Below, one piece after another: positions 29,001-43,417 of a DNA stretch of 64,000 nucleotides. The translations under genes were made by a program, and so were the position numbers. Position 1 is the stretch's first letter. Each line of letters opens with the position of its first letter. The notes under the pieces are model-generated. The model did no database searches. It was given only the letters and a program-made list of their open reading frames with translations, and had not been told where the DNA came from. The stretch lies in NCBI GenBank assembly GCA_964036045.1, contig OZ038390.1, positions 35,395,974-35,459,973 on the forward strand, written 5' to 3'. Origin of the DNA: Eutreptiella sp. 'Long Island Sound 2002' (Eukaryota > Euglenozoa > Euglenophyceae > Eutreptiales > Eutreptiaceae).

Positions 29001-32000
29001 ATGTGATGTGATGTGATGTGATGTGATGTGATGTGATGTGATGTGATGTGATGTGATGTGATGTGATGTGATGTGATGTGATGTGATGTGATGTGATGTG
29101 ATGTGATGTGATGTGATGTGATGTGATGTGATGTGATGTGATGTGATGTGATATGATGTGATGTGATGTGATTTGATATATGATATGATATGATATGATA
29201 TATGATGTGATGTGATATGACATGATATGATATGATATGATATGATATGATATGATATGATATGATATGATATGATATGATATGATATGATATGATATGA
29301 TATGATCTGATATGATATGATATGATATGATGTGATGTGATGTGATGTGATGTGATGTGATGTGATGTGATGTGATGTGATGTGATGTGATGTGATGTGA
29401 TGTGATGTGATGTGATGTGATGTGATGTGATGTGATGTGATGTGATGTGATGTGATGTGATGTGATGTGATGTGATGTGATGTGATGTGATATGATATGA
29501 TGTGATATGATATGATATATGATGTGATGATATATGATGTGATGTGATATGATATGATATGATATGATATGATATGATATGATATGATATGATATGATAT
29601 GATATGATATGATATGATATGATATGATATCATATGATATGATATGATATGATATGATATGATGTGATGTGATGTGATGTGATGTGATGTGATGTGATGT
29701 GATATGATGTGATGTGATGTGATGTGATGTGATGTGATGTGATGTGATGTGATGTGATGTGATGTGATGTGATATGATGTGATGTGATGAGATGAGATGT
29801 GATATGATAGATGATATGATATGATATGATATATGATGTGATATGATATGATATGACATGATATGATATGCAATGATATTATATGATATGATATGATATG
29901 ATATGATATGATATGATATGATATGATATGATATGATATGATATGATATGATATGATATGATATGATATGATATGATGTGATGTGATGTGATGTGATGTG
30001 ATGTGATGTGATGTGATGTGATGTGATGTGATGTGATGTGATGTGATGTGATGTGATGTGATGTGATGTGATGTGATGTGATGTGATGTGATGTGATGTG
30101 ATGTGATGTGATGTGATGTGATGTGATGTGATGTGATGTGATGTGATGTGATATGATGTGATGTGATGTGATGTGATGTGATGTGATGTGATGTGATGTG
30201 ATGTGATGTGATGTGATGTGATGTGATGTGATGTGATGTGATGTGATGTGATGTGATGTGATGTGATGTGATGTGATGTGATGTGATGTGATGTGATATG
30301 ATGTGATGTGACGTAATGTGATGTGATGTGATATGATGTGATGTGATGTGATATGATATATGATATGATATGATATGATATATGATGTGATGTGATGTGA
30401 TATGATGTGATATGATATGATATGATATGATATGATATGATATGATATGATATGATATGATATGATATGATATGATATGATATGATATGATATGATATGA
30501 TATGATATGATATGATATGATATGATATGATATGATATGATATGATATGATATGATATGATATGATATGATATGATATGATATGATATATGATGTGATGT
30601 GATGTGATGTGATGTGATGTGATGTGATGTGATGTGATGTGATGTGATGTGATGTGATGTGATGTGATGTGATGTGATGTGATGTGATGTGATGTGATGT
30701 GATGTGATGTGATGTGATGTGATGTGATGTGATGTGATGTGATGTGATGTGATGTGATGTGATGTGATGTGATGTGATGTGATATGATATGATATATGAT
30801 GTGATGTGATATGATATGATATGATATGATATGATATGATATGATATGATATGATATGATATGATATGATATGATATGATATGATATGATATGATATGAT
30901 ATGATATGATATGATGTGATGTGATGTGATGTGATGTGATGTGATGTGATGTGATGTGATGTGATGTGATGTGATGTGATGTGATGTGATGTGATGTGAT
31001 GTGATGTGATGTGATGTGATGTGATGTGATGTGATGTGATGTGATGTGATGTGATGTGATGTGATGTGATGTGATGTGATGTGATGTGATGTGATGTGAT
31101 GTGATGTGATGTGATGTGATGTGATGTGATGTGATGTGATGTGATGTGATATGATGTGATGTGATGTGATATGATATATGATATGATATGATATGATATA
31201 TGATGTGATGTGATATGATATGATATGATATGATATGATATGATATGATATGATATGATATGATATGATATGCTATGATATGATATGATATGATATGATA
31301 TGATATGATGTGATATGATATGATATGATGAGATATGATGTGATGTGATGTGATGTGATGTGATGTGATGTGATGTGATGTGATGTGATGTGATGTGATG
31401 TGATGTGATGTGATGTGATGTGATGTGATGTGATGTGATGTGATGTGATATGATGTGATGTGATGTGATGTGATGTGATGTGATGTGATGTGATGTGATG
31501 TGATGTGATGTGATGTGATGTGATGTGATGTGATGTGATGTGATGTGATGTGATGTGATGTGATGTGATGTGATGTGATGTGATGTGATGTGATGTGATG
31601 TGATGTGATGTGATGTGATATGATGTGATGTGATGTGATGTGATGTGATATGATATGATATGATATGATATGATATGATATGATATGATATGATATGATA
31701 TGATATGATATGATATGATATGATATGATATGATGTGATGTGATGTGATGTGATGTGATGTGATGTGATGTGATGTGATGTGATGTGATGTGATGTGATG
31801 TGATGTGATGTGATGTGATGTGATGTGATGTGATGTGATGTGATGTGATGTGATGTGATATGATGTGATGTGATGTGATGTGATGTGATGTGATGTGATG
31901 TGATGTGATGTGATGTGATGTGATGTGATGTGATGTGATGTGACGTAATGTGATGTGATGTGATATGATGTGATGTGATGTGATATGATATATGATGTGA

Positions 32001-35000
32001 TATGATATGATATATGATGTGATGTGATGTGATATGATGTGATATGATATGATATGATATGATATGATATGATATGATATGATATGATATGATATGATAT
32101 AATATGATATGATATGATATGATATGATATGATATGATATGATATGATATGATATGATATGATATATGATGTGATGTGATGTGATGTGATGTGATGTGAT
32201 GTGATGTGATGTGATGTGATGTGATGTGATGTGATGTGATGTGATGTGATGTGATGTGATGTGATGTGATGTGATGTGATGTGATGTGATGTGATGTGAT
32301 GTGATGTGATGTGATGTGATGTGATGTGATGTGATGTGATGTGATATGATATGATATATGATGTGATGTGATATGATATGATATGATATGATATTATATG
32401 ATATGATATGATATGATATGATATGATATGATATGATATGATATGATATGATATGATATGATATGATATGATATGATATGATGTGATGTGATGTGATGTG
32501 ATGTGATGTGATGTGATTTGATGTGATGTGATGTGATATGATGTGATGTGATTTGATGTGATGTGATGTGATGTGATGTGATGTGATGTGATGTGATGTG
32601 ATGTGATGTGATGTGATGTGATGTGATGTGATGTGATGTGATGTGATGTGATGTGATGTGATGTGATGTGATGTGATGTGATATGATGTGATGTGATGTG
32701 ATATGATATATGATATGATATGATATGATATATGATGTGATGTGATATGATATGATATGATATGATATGATATGATATGATATGATATGATATGATATGA
32801 TATGATATGCTATGATATGATATGATATGATATGATATGATATGATGTGATATGATATGATATGATGAGATATGATGTGATGTGATGTGATGTGATGTGA
32901 TGTGATGTGATGTGATGTGATGTGATGTGATGTGATGTGATGTGATGTGATGTGATGTGATGTGATGTGATGTGATGTGATGTGATATGATGTGATGTGA
33001 TGTGATGTGATGTGATATGATGTGATGTGATGTGATGTGATGTGATGTGATGTGATGTGATGTGATGTGATGTGATGTGATGTGATGTGATGTAATGTGA
33101 TGTGATGTGATGTGATGTGATGTGATGTGATGTGATGTGATGTGATGTGATGTGATGTGATGTGATGTGATGTGATGTGATGTGATGTGATGTGATGTGA
33201 TGTGATGTGATGTGATGTGATGTGATGTGATGTGATGTGATGTGATGTGATGTGATGTGATGTGATGTGATGTGATGTGATGTGATGTGATGTGATATGA
33301 TGTGATGTGATGTGATGTGATATGATATATGATATGATATGATATGATATATGATGTGATGTGATGTGATATGATATGATATTATATGATATGATATGAT
33401 ATGATATGATATGATATGATACGATACGATATGATATGATATGATATGATATGATATGATATGATATGATATGATATGATATGATATGATATGATATGAT
33501 ATGATATGATATGATATGATATGATATGATATGATATGATGTGATGTGATGTGATGTGATGTGATGTGATGTGATGTGATGTGATGTGATGTGATGTGAT
33601 GTGATGTGATGTGATGTGATGTGATGTGATTTGATGGGATGGGATGTGATGGGATGTGATGTGATGTGATGTGATGTGATGTGATGTGATGTGATGTGAT
33701 GTGATGTGATGTTATGTGATGTGATGTGATGTGATATTGATATGATATGATATGACATGATATGATATGATGTGATGTGATGTGATGTGATGTGATGTGA
33801 TGTGATGTGATGTGATGTGATGTGATGTGATGTGATGTGATGTGATGTGATGTGATGTGATGTGATGTGATGTGATGTGATGTGATGTGATGTGATGTGA
33901 TGTGATGTGATGTGATGTGATGTGATGTGATGTGATGTGATGTGATGTGATGTGATGTGATGTGATGTGATGTGATGTGATGTGATGTGATGTGATGTGA
34001 TGTGATGTGATGTGATGTGATGTGATGTGATGTGATGTGATGTGATGTGATGTGATGTGATGTGATGTGATGTGATGTGATGTGATGCAATGGGATATGT
34101 GATATGGGATATGGGATATGGGATATGCGATATGCGATATGCGATATGCGATATGTGATATGTGATGTGATGTGATGTGATGTGATGTGATGTGATGTGA
34201 TGTGATGTGATGTGATGTGATGTGATGTGATGTGATGTGATGTGATGTGATGTGATGTGATATGATGTGATGCGATATGTGATATGATGTATGATATGAT
34301 ATGATATGATATATGATGTGATGTGATATGATATGATATGATATGATATGATATGCTATGATATGATATGATATGATATGATATGATATGATATGATGTG
34401 ATATGATATGATATGATATGATACGATATGAGATGATATGATATGATATGATATGATATGATATGATATGATATGATATGATATGATATGATATGATATG
34501 ATATGATATGATATGATATGATATGATATGATATGATATGATATGATATGATATGATATGATATGATATGATATGATATGATATGATATGATATATGATA
34601 TGATATGATATGATGTGATGTGATGTGATGTGATGTGATGTGATGTGATGTGATGTGATGTGATGTGATGTGATGTGATGTGATGTGATGTGATGTGATG
34701 TGATGTGATTTGATGTGATGGGATGTGATGGGATGGGATGTGATGTGATGTGATGTGATGTGATGTGATGTGATGTGATGTGATGTGATGTGATGTGATG
34801 TGATGTGATGTGATATTGATATGATATGATATGACATGATATGATATGATGTGATGTGATGTGATGTGATGTGATGTGATGTGATGTGATGTGATGTGAT
34901 GTGATGTGATGTGATGTGATGTGATGTGATGTGATGTGATGTGATGTGATGTGATGTGATGTGATGTGATGTGATGTGATGTGATGTGATGTGATGTGAT

Positions 35001-38000
35001 GTGATGTGATGTGATGTGATGTGATGTGATGTGATGTGATGTGATGTGATGTGATGTGATGTGATGTGATGTGATGTGATGTGATGTGATGTGATGTGAT
35101 GTGATGTGATGTGATGTGATGTGATGTGATGTGATGTGATGTGATGTGATGTGATGTGATGTGATATGATGTGATGCGATATGTGATATGATATATGATA
35201 TGATATGATATGATATATGATATGATGTGATATGATATGATATGATATGATATGATATGATATGATATGATATGATATGATATGATATGATATGATATGA
35301 TGTGATATGATATGATATGATATGATATGATATGATATGATATGATATGATATGATATGATATGATATGATATGATATGATATGATATGATATGATATGA
35401 TATGATATGATATGATATGATATGATGTGATGTGATGTGATGTGATGTGATGTGATGTGATGTGATGTGATGTGATGTGATGTGATGTGATGTGATGTGA
35501 TGTGATGTGATGTGATGTGATGTGATGTGATGTGATGTGATTTGATGTGATGTGATGTGATGTGATGTGATGTGATGTGATGTGATGTGATGTGATGTGA
35601 TGTGATGTGATGTGATGTGATGTGATGTGATGTGATGTGATGTGATGTGATGTGATGTGATGTGATGTGATGTGATGTGATGTGATGTGATGTGATGTGA
35701 TGTGATGTGATGTGATGCGATGGGATATGTGATATGGGATATGGGATATGGGATATGGGATATGCGATATGCGATATGCGATATGTGATATGTGATGTGA
35801 TGTGATGTGATGTGATGTGATGTGATGTGATGTGATGTGATGTGATGTGATGTGATGTGATGTGATGTGATGTGATGTAATGTGATGTGATGTGATATGA
35901 TGTGATGCGATATGTGATATGATATATGATATGATATGATATGATATGATATGATATGATATGATATGATATGAAATGATATGATATGATATGATATGAT
36001 ATGATATGATATGATATGATATGATATGATGTGATCTGATATGATATGATATGATATGATATGATATGATATGATATGATATGATGTGATGTGATGTGAT
36101 GTGATGTGATGTGATGTGATGTGATGTGATGTGATGTGATGTGATGTGATGTGATGTGATGTGATGTGCTGTGATGTGATGTGATGTGATGTGATGTGAT
36201 GTGATGTGATGTGATGTGATGTGATGTGATGTGATGTGATGTGATGTGATGTGATGTGATGTGATGTGATGTGATGTGATATGATATGATATGATATGAT
36301 ATGATATGATATGATATGATATGATATGATATGATATGATCTGATGTGATATGATATGATATGATATGATATGATATGATGTGATGTGATGTGATGTGAT
36401 GTGATGTGATGTGATGTGATGTGATGTGATGTGATGTGATGTGATGTGATGTGATGTGATGTGATGTGATGTGATGTGATGTGATGTGATGTGATGTGAT
36501 GTGATGTGATGTGATGTGATGTGATGTGATGTGATGTGATGTGATGTGATGTGATGTGATGTGTTGTGATGTGATGTGATGTGATGTGATGTGATGTGAT
36601 GTGATGTGATGTGATGTGGTGTGATGTGATGTGATGTGATGTGATGTGATGTGATGTGATGTGATGCGATGGGATATGTGATATGGGATATGGGATATGG
36701 GATATGGGATATGAGATATGCGATATGCGATATGTGATATGTGATATGTGATGTGATGTGATGTGATACGATGTGATGTGATGTGATGTGATGTAATGTG
36801 ATGTGATGTAATGTGATGTGATGTGATGTGATGTGATGTGATGTGATGTGATGTGATGTGATGTGATGTGATGTGATGTGATGTGATGTGATGTGATGTG
36901 ATGTGATGTGATGTGATGTGATGTGATGTGATGTGATGTGATGTGATGAGATGTGATGTGATGTAATGTGATGTGATGTGATATGATGTGATGCGATATG
37001 TGATATGATATATGATATGATATGATATGATATATGATATGATGTGATATGATATGATATGATATGATATGATATGATATGATATGATATGATATGATAT
37101 GATATGATATGATATGATGTGATATGATATGATATGATATGATATGATATGATATGATATGATATGATATGATATGATATGATATGATATGATATGATAT
37201 GATATGATATGATATGATATGATATGATGTGATATGATATGATATGATATGATATGATATGATATGATATGATATGATATGATGTGATGTGATGTGATGT
37301 GATGTGATGTGATGTGATGTGATGTGATGTGATGTGATGTGATGTGATGTGATGTGATGTGATGTGATGTGATGTGATGTGATGTGATGTGATGTGATGT
37401 GATGTGATGTGATGTGATGTGATGTGATGTGATGTGATGTGATGTGATGTGATGTGATGTGATGTGATGTGATGTGATGTGATGTGATGTGATGTGATGT
37501 GATGTGATGTGATGTGATGTGATGTGATGTGATGTGATGTGATGTGATGTGATGTGATGTGATATGATGTGATGTGATGTGATGTGATGCGATGGGATAT
37601 GTGATATGGGATATGGGATATGGGATATGCGATATGCGATATGCGATATGCGATATGTGATATGTGATGTGATGTGATGTGATGTGATGTGATGTGATGT
37701 GATGTGATGTGATGTGATGTGATGTGATGTGATGTGATGTGATGTGAGGTGATGTAATGTGATGTGATGTGATATGATGTGATGCGATATGTGATATGAT
37801 ATATGATATGATATGATATGATATATGATGTGATGTGATATGATATGATATGATATGATATGATATGATATGCTATGATATGATATGATATGATATGATA
37901 TGATATGATGTGATATGATATGATATGATATGATATGATATGATATGATATGATATGATATGATATGATATGATATGATATGATATGATATGATATGATA

Positions 38001-40275
38001 TGATATGATATGATATTATATGATATGATATGATATGATATGATATGATATGATATGATATGATATGATGTGATGTGATATGATATGATATGATATGATA
38101 TGATATGATATGATATGATGTGATGTGATGTGATGTGATGTGATGTGATGTGAATTGATATGATGTGATGTGATGTGATGTGATGTGATGTGATGTGATG
38201 TGATGTGATGTGATGTGATGTGATGTGATGTGATGTGATGTGATGTGATGTGATGTGATGTGATGTGATGTGATGTGTGATGTGATGTGATGTGATGTGA
38301 TGTGATGTGATGTGATATGATATGATATGATATGATATGATATGATATGATATGATATGATATGATATGATATGATATGATATGATATGATATGATATGA
38401 TATGATATGATATGATGTGATGTGATGTGATGTGATGTGATGTGATGTGATGTGATGTGATGTGATATGATGTGATGTGATGTGATGTGATGTGATGTGA
38501 TGTGATGTGATGTGATGTGATGTGATGTGATGTGATGTGATGTGATGTGATGTGATGTGATGTGATGTGATGTGATGTGATGTTATGTGATGTGATGTGT
38601 TGTGATGTGATGTGATGTGATGTGATGTGATGTGATGTGATGTGATGTGATGTGATGTGATGTGATGTGATGTGATGTGATGTGATGTGATATGATGTGA
38701 TGTGATGTGATGCGATGGGATATGTGATATGGGATATGGGATATGGGATATGCGATATGCGATATGCGATATGTGATATGTGATATGTGATGTGATGTGA
38801 TGTGATGTGATGTGATGTGATGTGATTTGATGTGATGTGATGTGATGTGATGTGATGTGATGTGATGTGATGTGATGCGATGGGATATGTGATATGGGAT
38901 ATGGGATATGGGATATGGGATATGCGATATGCGATATGCGATATGTGATATGTGATATGTGATGTGATGTGATGTGATGTGATGTGATGTGATGTGATGT
39001 GATGTGATGTGATGTGATGTGATGTGATGTGATGTGATGTGATGTGATGCGATGGGATATGCGATATGCGATATGCGATATGCGATATGCGATATGCGAT
39101 ATGCGATATGCGACATGCGACATGCGATATGTGATATGTGATGTGATGTGATGTGATGTGATGTGATGTGATGTGATGTGATGTCATGTGATGTGATGTG
39201 ATGTGATGTGATGTGATGTGATGTGATGTGATGTGATGTGATGTGATGTGATGTGATGTGATGTGATGTGATGTGATGTGATGTGATGTGATGTGATGTG
39301 ATATGATATGATATGATATGATATGATATGATATGATATGATATGATATGATATGATATGATATGATATGATATGATATGATATGATATGATATGATATG
39401 ATATGATGTGATGTGATGTGATGTGATGTGATGTGATGTGATGTGATATGATGTGATGTGATGTGATGTGATGTGATGTGATGTGATGTGATGTGATGTG
39501 ATGTGATGTGATGTGATGTGATGTGATGTGATGTGATGTGATGTGATGTGATGTGATGTGATGTGTATGTGATGTGATGTGTTGTGATGTGATGTGATGT
39601 GATGTGATGTGATGTGATGTGATGTGATGTGATGTGATGTGATGTGATGTGATGTGATGTGATGTGATGTGATGTGATGTGATGCGATGGGATATGGGAT
39701 ATGGGATATGGGATATGGGATATGCGATATGCGATATGCGATATGTGATATGTGATATGTGATGTGATGTGATGTGATGTGATGTGATGTGATGTGATGT
39801 GATTTGATGTGATGTGATGTGATGTGATGTGATGTGATGTGATGTGATGTGATGCGATGGGATATGTGATATGGGATATGGGATATGGGATATGGGATAT
39901 GCGATATGCGATATGCGACATGTGATATGTGATATGTGATGTGATGTGATGTGATGTGATGTGATGTGATGTGATGTGATGTGATGTGATGTGATGTGAT
40001 GTGATGTGATGTGATGTGATGTGATGCGATGGGATATGCGATATGCGATATGCGATATGCGATATGCGATATGCGATATGCGATATGCGACATGCGACAT
40101 GCGATATGTGATATGTGATGTGATGTGATGTGATGTGATGTGATGTGATGTGATGTGATGTGATGTGATGTGATGTCATGTGATGTGATGTGATGTGATG
40201 TGATGTGATGTGATGTGATGTGATGTGATGTGATGTGATGTGATGTGATGTGATGTGATGTGATGTGATGTGGTG
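29001..40275. repeat. 11.3-kb pentamer satellite (ATGTG/ATATG) with heptamer islands
   Basis: Long pure blocks of (ATGTG)n alternate with (ATATG)n. From about 34,085 onward there are ten islands of 7-mers (ATATGGG, ATATGCG, ATATGTG), near 34.1, 35.7, 36.7, 37.6, 38.7, 38.9, 39.1, 39.7, 39.9 and 40.1 kb, denser toward the right. Rare variants mark higher-order duplication: GCGACATGCGACATGCG recurs 980 bp apart (39,105/40,085) and GATATTGATATG 1,080 bp apart (33,733/34,813). GACGTAATG recurs 1,632 bp apart. Because neither pentamer yields a stop codon on the minus strand, there are huge open frames of (SHHIT/SYHII)n. These are not genes. Confidence 0.95.
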
Positions 40276-40439
40276 TGGGATGGCATGGAATGGTATGGCA
40301 ATGGATAGCGCTGTATGGTGCGGGCATGTCCCAGGTAATTGAAATAATGAGGTCCCACACTCGTCTGACGCAACCCTGCACGTGCTCATGCATGCTACTT
40401 CATTACTGGCTTTGACCAGACGTATCAAGAACTCAGCAG

Positions 40440-41021
40440 TTATTTATACAGTACACTGGAGAGCATCTGCGGCCCCGATGCAGCCGCATCCTTGGCAAAA
40501 TTCCCTGGCAGTCCGCATGTAGAGCGCCATTTGGAAGACTTCGTGGTCAAGTACATGGACGCTAGTTGGCCTCGCTTCAAGAGCGATTACGAAGGTGCGT
40601 ATCTTCATTCTTCGTACCATGACAATTTCCATGCGACAAAATGACAATGACAATACATATGACAATGCGCCTTGCTCCGCGGGACAGTTACTCTTCGTGG
40701 CTTGAACAATTGTTCAATGCAGGTAGTAGTTTCCCTGGGGTCGTGCAGTTCAAAGATTACCTGAACAAATGCCGTGACTGGAGGAAGAAGCTGGAGTTCT
40801 ATTTAGCGCAGGTCAGTTCTCCGCCTCTGTAGCTGAATCGGGCACGGATCCGGGTATCTGCAGCCTTCCATACGAAATGCGTTTGATATGTGTGTGCACC
40901 AGCGTTGTTGCACAGGGCATCCGCGTCAAAGCCATGCATTGGGTTGAGACGGTTTTGGAGGGCTGCAGAGGAGTGTGGCCGTGTTGGGAGGAGTTCTCGC
41001 TGGTTCTGGGGCTTGTGGAGG
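40440..41021 (+). CDS. Three exons of an unrecognised gene
   Basis: Three exons join in frame: 40,440-40,594 (enters with the last base of a codon, ends phase 1), 40,723-40,811 (phase 1 to 0) and 40,916-41,021 (phase 0 to 1). Acceptors end CAG; donors are GTGCGT, GTCAGT and GTGAGA. The product includes HLEDFVVKYMDASWPRFK, then QFKDYLNKCRDWRKKLEFYL and AMHWVETVLEGCRGVWPCWE. It is helical and Trp/charge-rich, as in helical-repeat scaffold proteins. I cannot name the family. A later candidate exon at about 41,693-41,761 reads ADYKPPDHAEEFVRYSSG in one frame but does not fit the required phase. These exons may be the N-terminal part of the formin gene downstream or a separate truncated gene. Upstream exons would lie in or beyond the satellite. 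Confidence 0.55.
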
Positions 41022-41454
41022 GTGAGAAAGGGTTGAAGGCACGGGGTCTGGCATCATGGCACTTTGGCGAAAAGAAGGTGGCCTGCTACTTGGCCCTAAC
41101 AGTTATGAGCCGAGTCACCAGAGCCATTATCATCGACCTGCAATGCAATGCCAGGCAACCTGCAATATCAGTCATGACGCAGGCGGCCTGGTCTCGTCCG
41201 CAGCGCCCCGCTGCGTGCGCAGGACCAGTCTGCGCCCCTCACCCCGGCCCAACCCAAGCCAACCGGCTTTTTCCCTGGCTGACCGGCAATACCAGGGGGT
41301 TACACCCGGAAACCACCGCATCCGTGTGCCGTAGCAGATTCCTTGGAGGGTCTGGAAAGTACCGGGGCTTGTTCGCCCTTTCTCAGCCTCCGTCAACCCA
41401 CACCGCCTCCACCGTTCAGATGTCTGCGTTTTGCACGAAGCATCCGATTTCGTT

Positions 41455-41665
41455 CCAACAATGCACACGCCCAGGAACCGGCAGAGGCACAGGCACACGC
41501 ACAGCCACAGCCTTGGGCACATGCACAGTCACTCGGGCGCTTGCGCATCCAGAGGCACAGGCACAGGCACAGGCGCACACAGCCACAGTCGACGCCGCAG
41601 CTGCCAGTGGAGGCGCAGCCCCAGCCACAGCCGCAGCCATAGCCAGCCTCACAGCCACAGTCACG
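41455..41665 (+). repeat. GGCACA/GCCACA degenerate minisatellite
   Basis: Imperfect hexamer repeats (AGGCAC, AGCCAC) give alternating Gln/Ala/His/Thr-rich open frames that are compositional artefacts. It lies in an intron or intergenic region between the unrecognised exons and the formin. Confidence 0.6.
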
Positions 41666-42054
41666 GCCGCAGGCATATTGAATCCTGTCGCAGGCGGATT
41701 ACAAGCCCCCGGACCACGCAGAAGAATTCGTGCGTTACAGTTCTGGAGCCGTACCAATGCAGGTGCGGGGTTTTGGGCAGCTTGAGGCAAAGGCTACGGT
41801 GGTGGTCGAGGCGGCGTTATCACAACCATCGGCGCTGGCCGAAAAATTGCCCAATGTCGGCCAGTCCCGAATGTCCCATTTTTCCAGTCGGCTAGTTCGG
41901 CTGGCAAAATTTATCAAAGGAACTTGAGGGAAAGGTGGCGAGGTTGTGGAAAAGCGGGAAAAATGGGACTGGGAAAAAGGGGAAATTTGTCCCAAACTGT
42001 CCAAAATTTCTCCAATTTTCCTCCTGTTTTCTACCAATTTCACACATTTTTTCT

Positions 42055-42175
42055 ACACCCCCCACAGTATATTTTTGGCAATTTCCCACAATTCCCCATT
42101 TACCCCCATTCCCCCCCATTCCCCCCCGTTTTCCCCCATTCCCCCCCATTTTTCGATTTCCCCCATTTTCCTTCA
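42055..42175 (+). repeat. Pyrimidine-rich minisatellite (CCCCCATTTTCC-like)
   Basis: About 120 bp of repeated CCCCC(C)ATT(TT) units, immediately preceding a CTGCAG. It would act as a very long polypyrimidine tract if the following AG (about 42,183) is a splice acceptor, but no convincing exon follows. Confidence 0.55.
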
Positions 42176-42981
42176 CCTCTGCAGTTAGTTGGCTGATGCG
42201 GCTGCGGCTAATGCCGATGCCTGAATTCGCCATAACAGGGGACCTCTTGTGGTCTCTGGAATACAAGCCGCTTGCGCGTCTCGGATCGTTTTTGGAAACA
42301 CTCATTTTTTGCCCCGAGTGAACCTGGTGGACCCATGTGGGCCCCAGCGGGTTTGGGCTCAGGCTCACTGCTTGCTAGAGCCAAGTGGGTGCCGGTCCGG
42401 GGCTCCAGGTGTCCGTTTGCGTGTGCTGGTGGAGGTGGAACCACAAAAAGTGGTGCTCGGAAGCGAATTTTGAATCACGTAGCCCAAAATACGGCCCATT
42501 CTTGGTTTTGGGGCTACAGCGAAAGTAGCGCAGGTTCCAGGCCATTTTGGGCCCTTTTTGGGGTGTTTCTCTGACATATCGCGGAGTTAAAGGGAACAAC
42601 ACCTGCTTTGACACGAGCGAGGCAAGCCAGTCGCAGCCTATGCCAATAGTCCCTCTTCGTTTGGCTCTTTTAGGAGCTTTCTTTTGTTTGGCTGTTTTGG
42701 GGGCTGTCAGGGCCGTTTTGGTAAAACAAAGGGGGGGGGCCTGTTTTGGGCCAAAACATGGCCATGTCTGCAGGGCACCTTCCCAACTTGGCGCCTACGC
42801 CTGGAGCCGCCATCCTTTTTCTGGCTCAAACTCGGGATCTGGGAAGGGCACATGTAGGAACAAGTAAACAAAATCGGAGTCACCAAAATCAGTGTAGTAA
42901 TATAACAATATGACATGGGTATTGTGAGGTCCCCCTCTATCCTCTCTGTCTGAATATTCTGACACGCTGCGCACAGGCAGA

Positions 42982-42983
42982 GC

Positions 42984-43080
<97 letters not shown>

Positions 43081-43230
43081 TGTCTGTGTCTGTGTCTGTG
43101 TCTGTGTCTGTGTCTGTGTCTGTGTCTGTGTCTGTGTCTGTGTCTGTGTCTGTGCGTGCATGTGTGTGAGCTTGTCTGTGTCAACAGACACAGACACGGA
43201 CACGGACACGGACACGGACACGGACACACA
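42982..43230 (+). repeat. Adjacent (CAA)n, (TGTCTG)n and (GACACG)n microsatellites
   Basis: About 100 bp of perfect (ACA/CAA)n (42,982-43,080) runs directly into (TGTCTG)n (43,081-43,155) and, after a short gap, (GACACG)n (43,187-43,225). They sit 190 bp before the formin FH1 exon and create open frames (polyQ/L/C or D-T) that are not counted as coding. Confidence 0.9.
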
Positions 43231-43417
43231 CAAACACACACAAGCCGGCACAGTCGCAAACACACAGACACACAAACACAAACAGAAGCCGGTTTCTGTT
43301 GGGGATATTGAGCTGCGCTGGTACACATCACAGGAAATGGTGCACGGTGCAAGGGTCTCAACCCCCCTCCAGTCTGTGCTCTTGTTTCCCGTTGAAGCAC
43401 CCATACATCCCGCTCAG

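Noticed and set aside
28753-40428. Very long minus-strand open frames rich in Ser-His-His-Ile-Thr
   Set aside because: They arise because the pentamers have no stop codon on that strand. They follow satellite block boundaries and cross the N gap.
41693-41761. Fourth exon of the unrecognised 40.4-kb gene
   Set aside because: The protein-like frame (ADYKPPDHAEEFVRYSSG) does not match the phase left by the previous exon, and the matching phase gives an unconvincing peptide.
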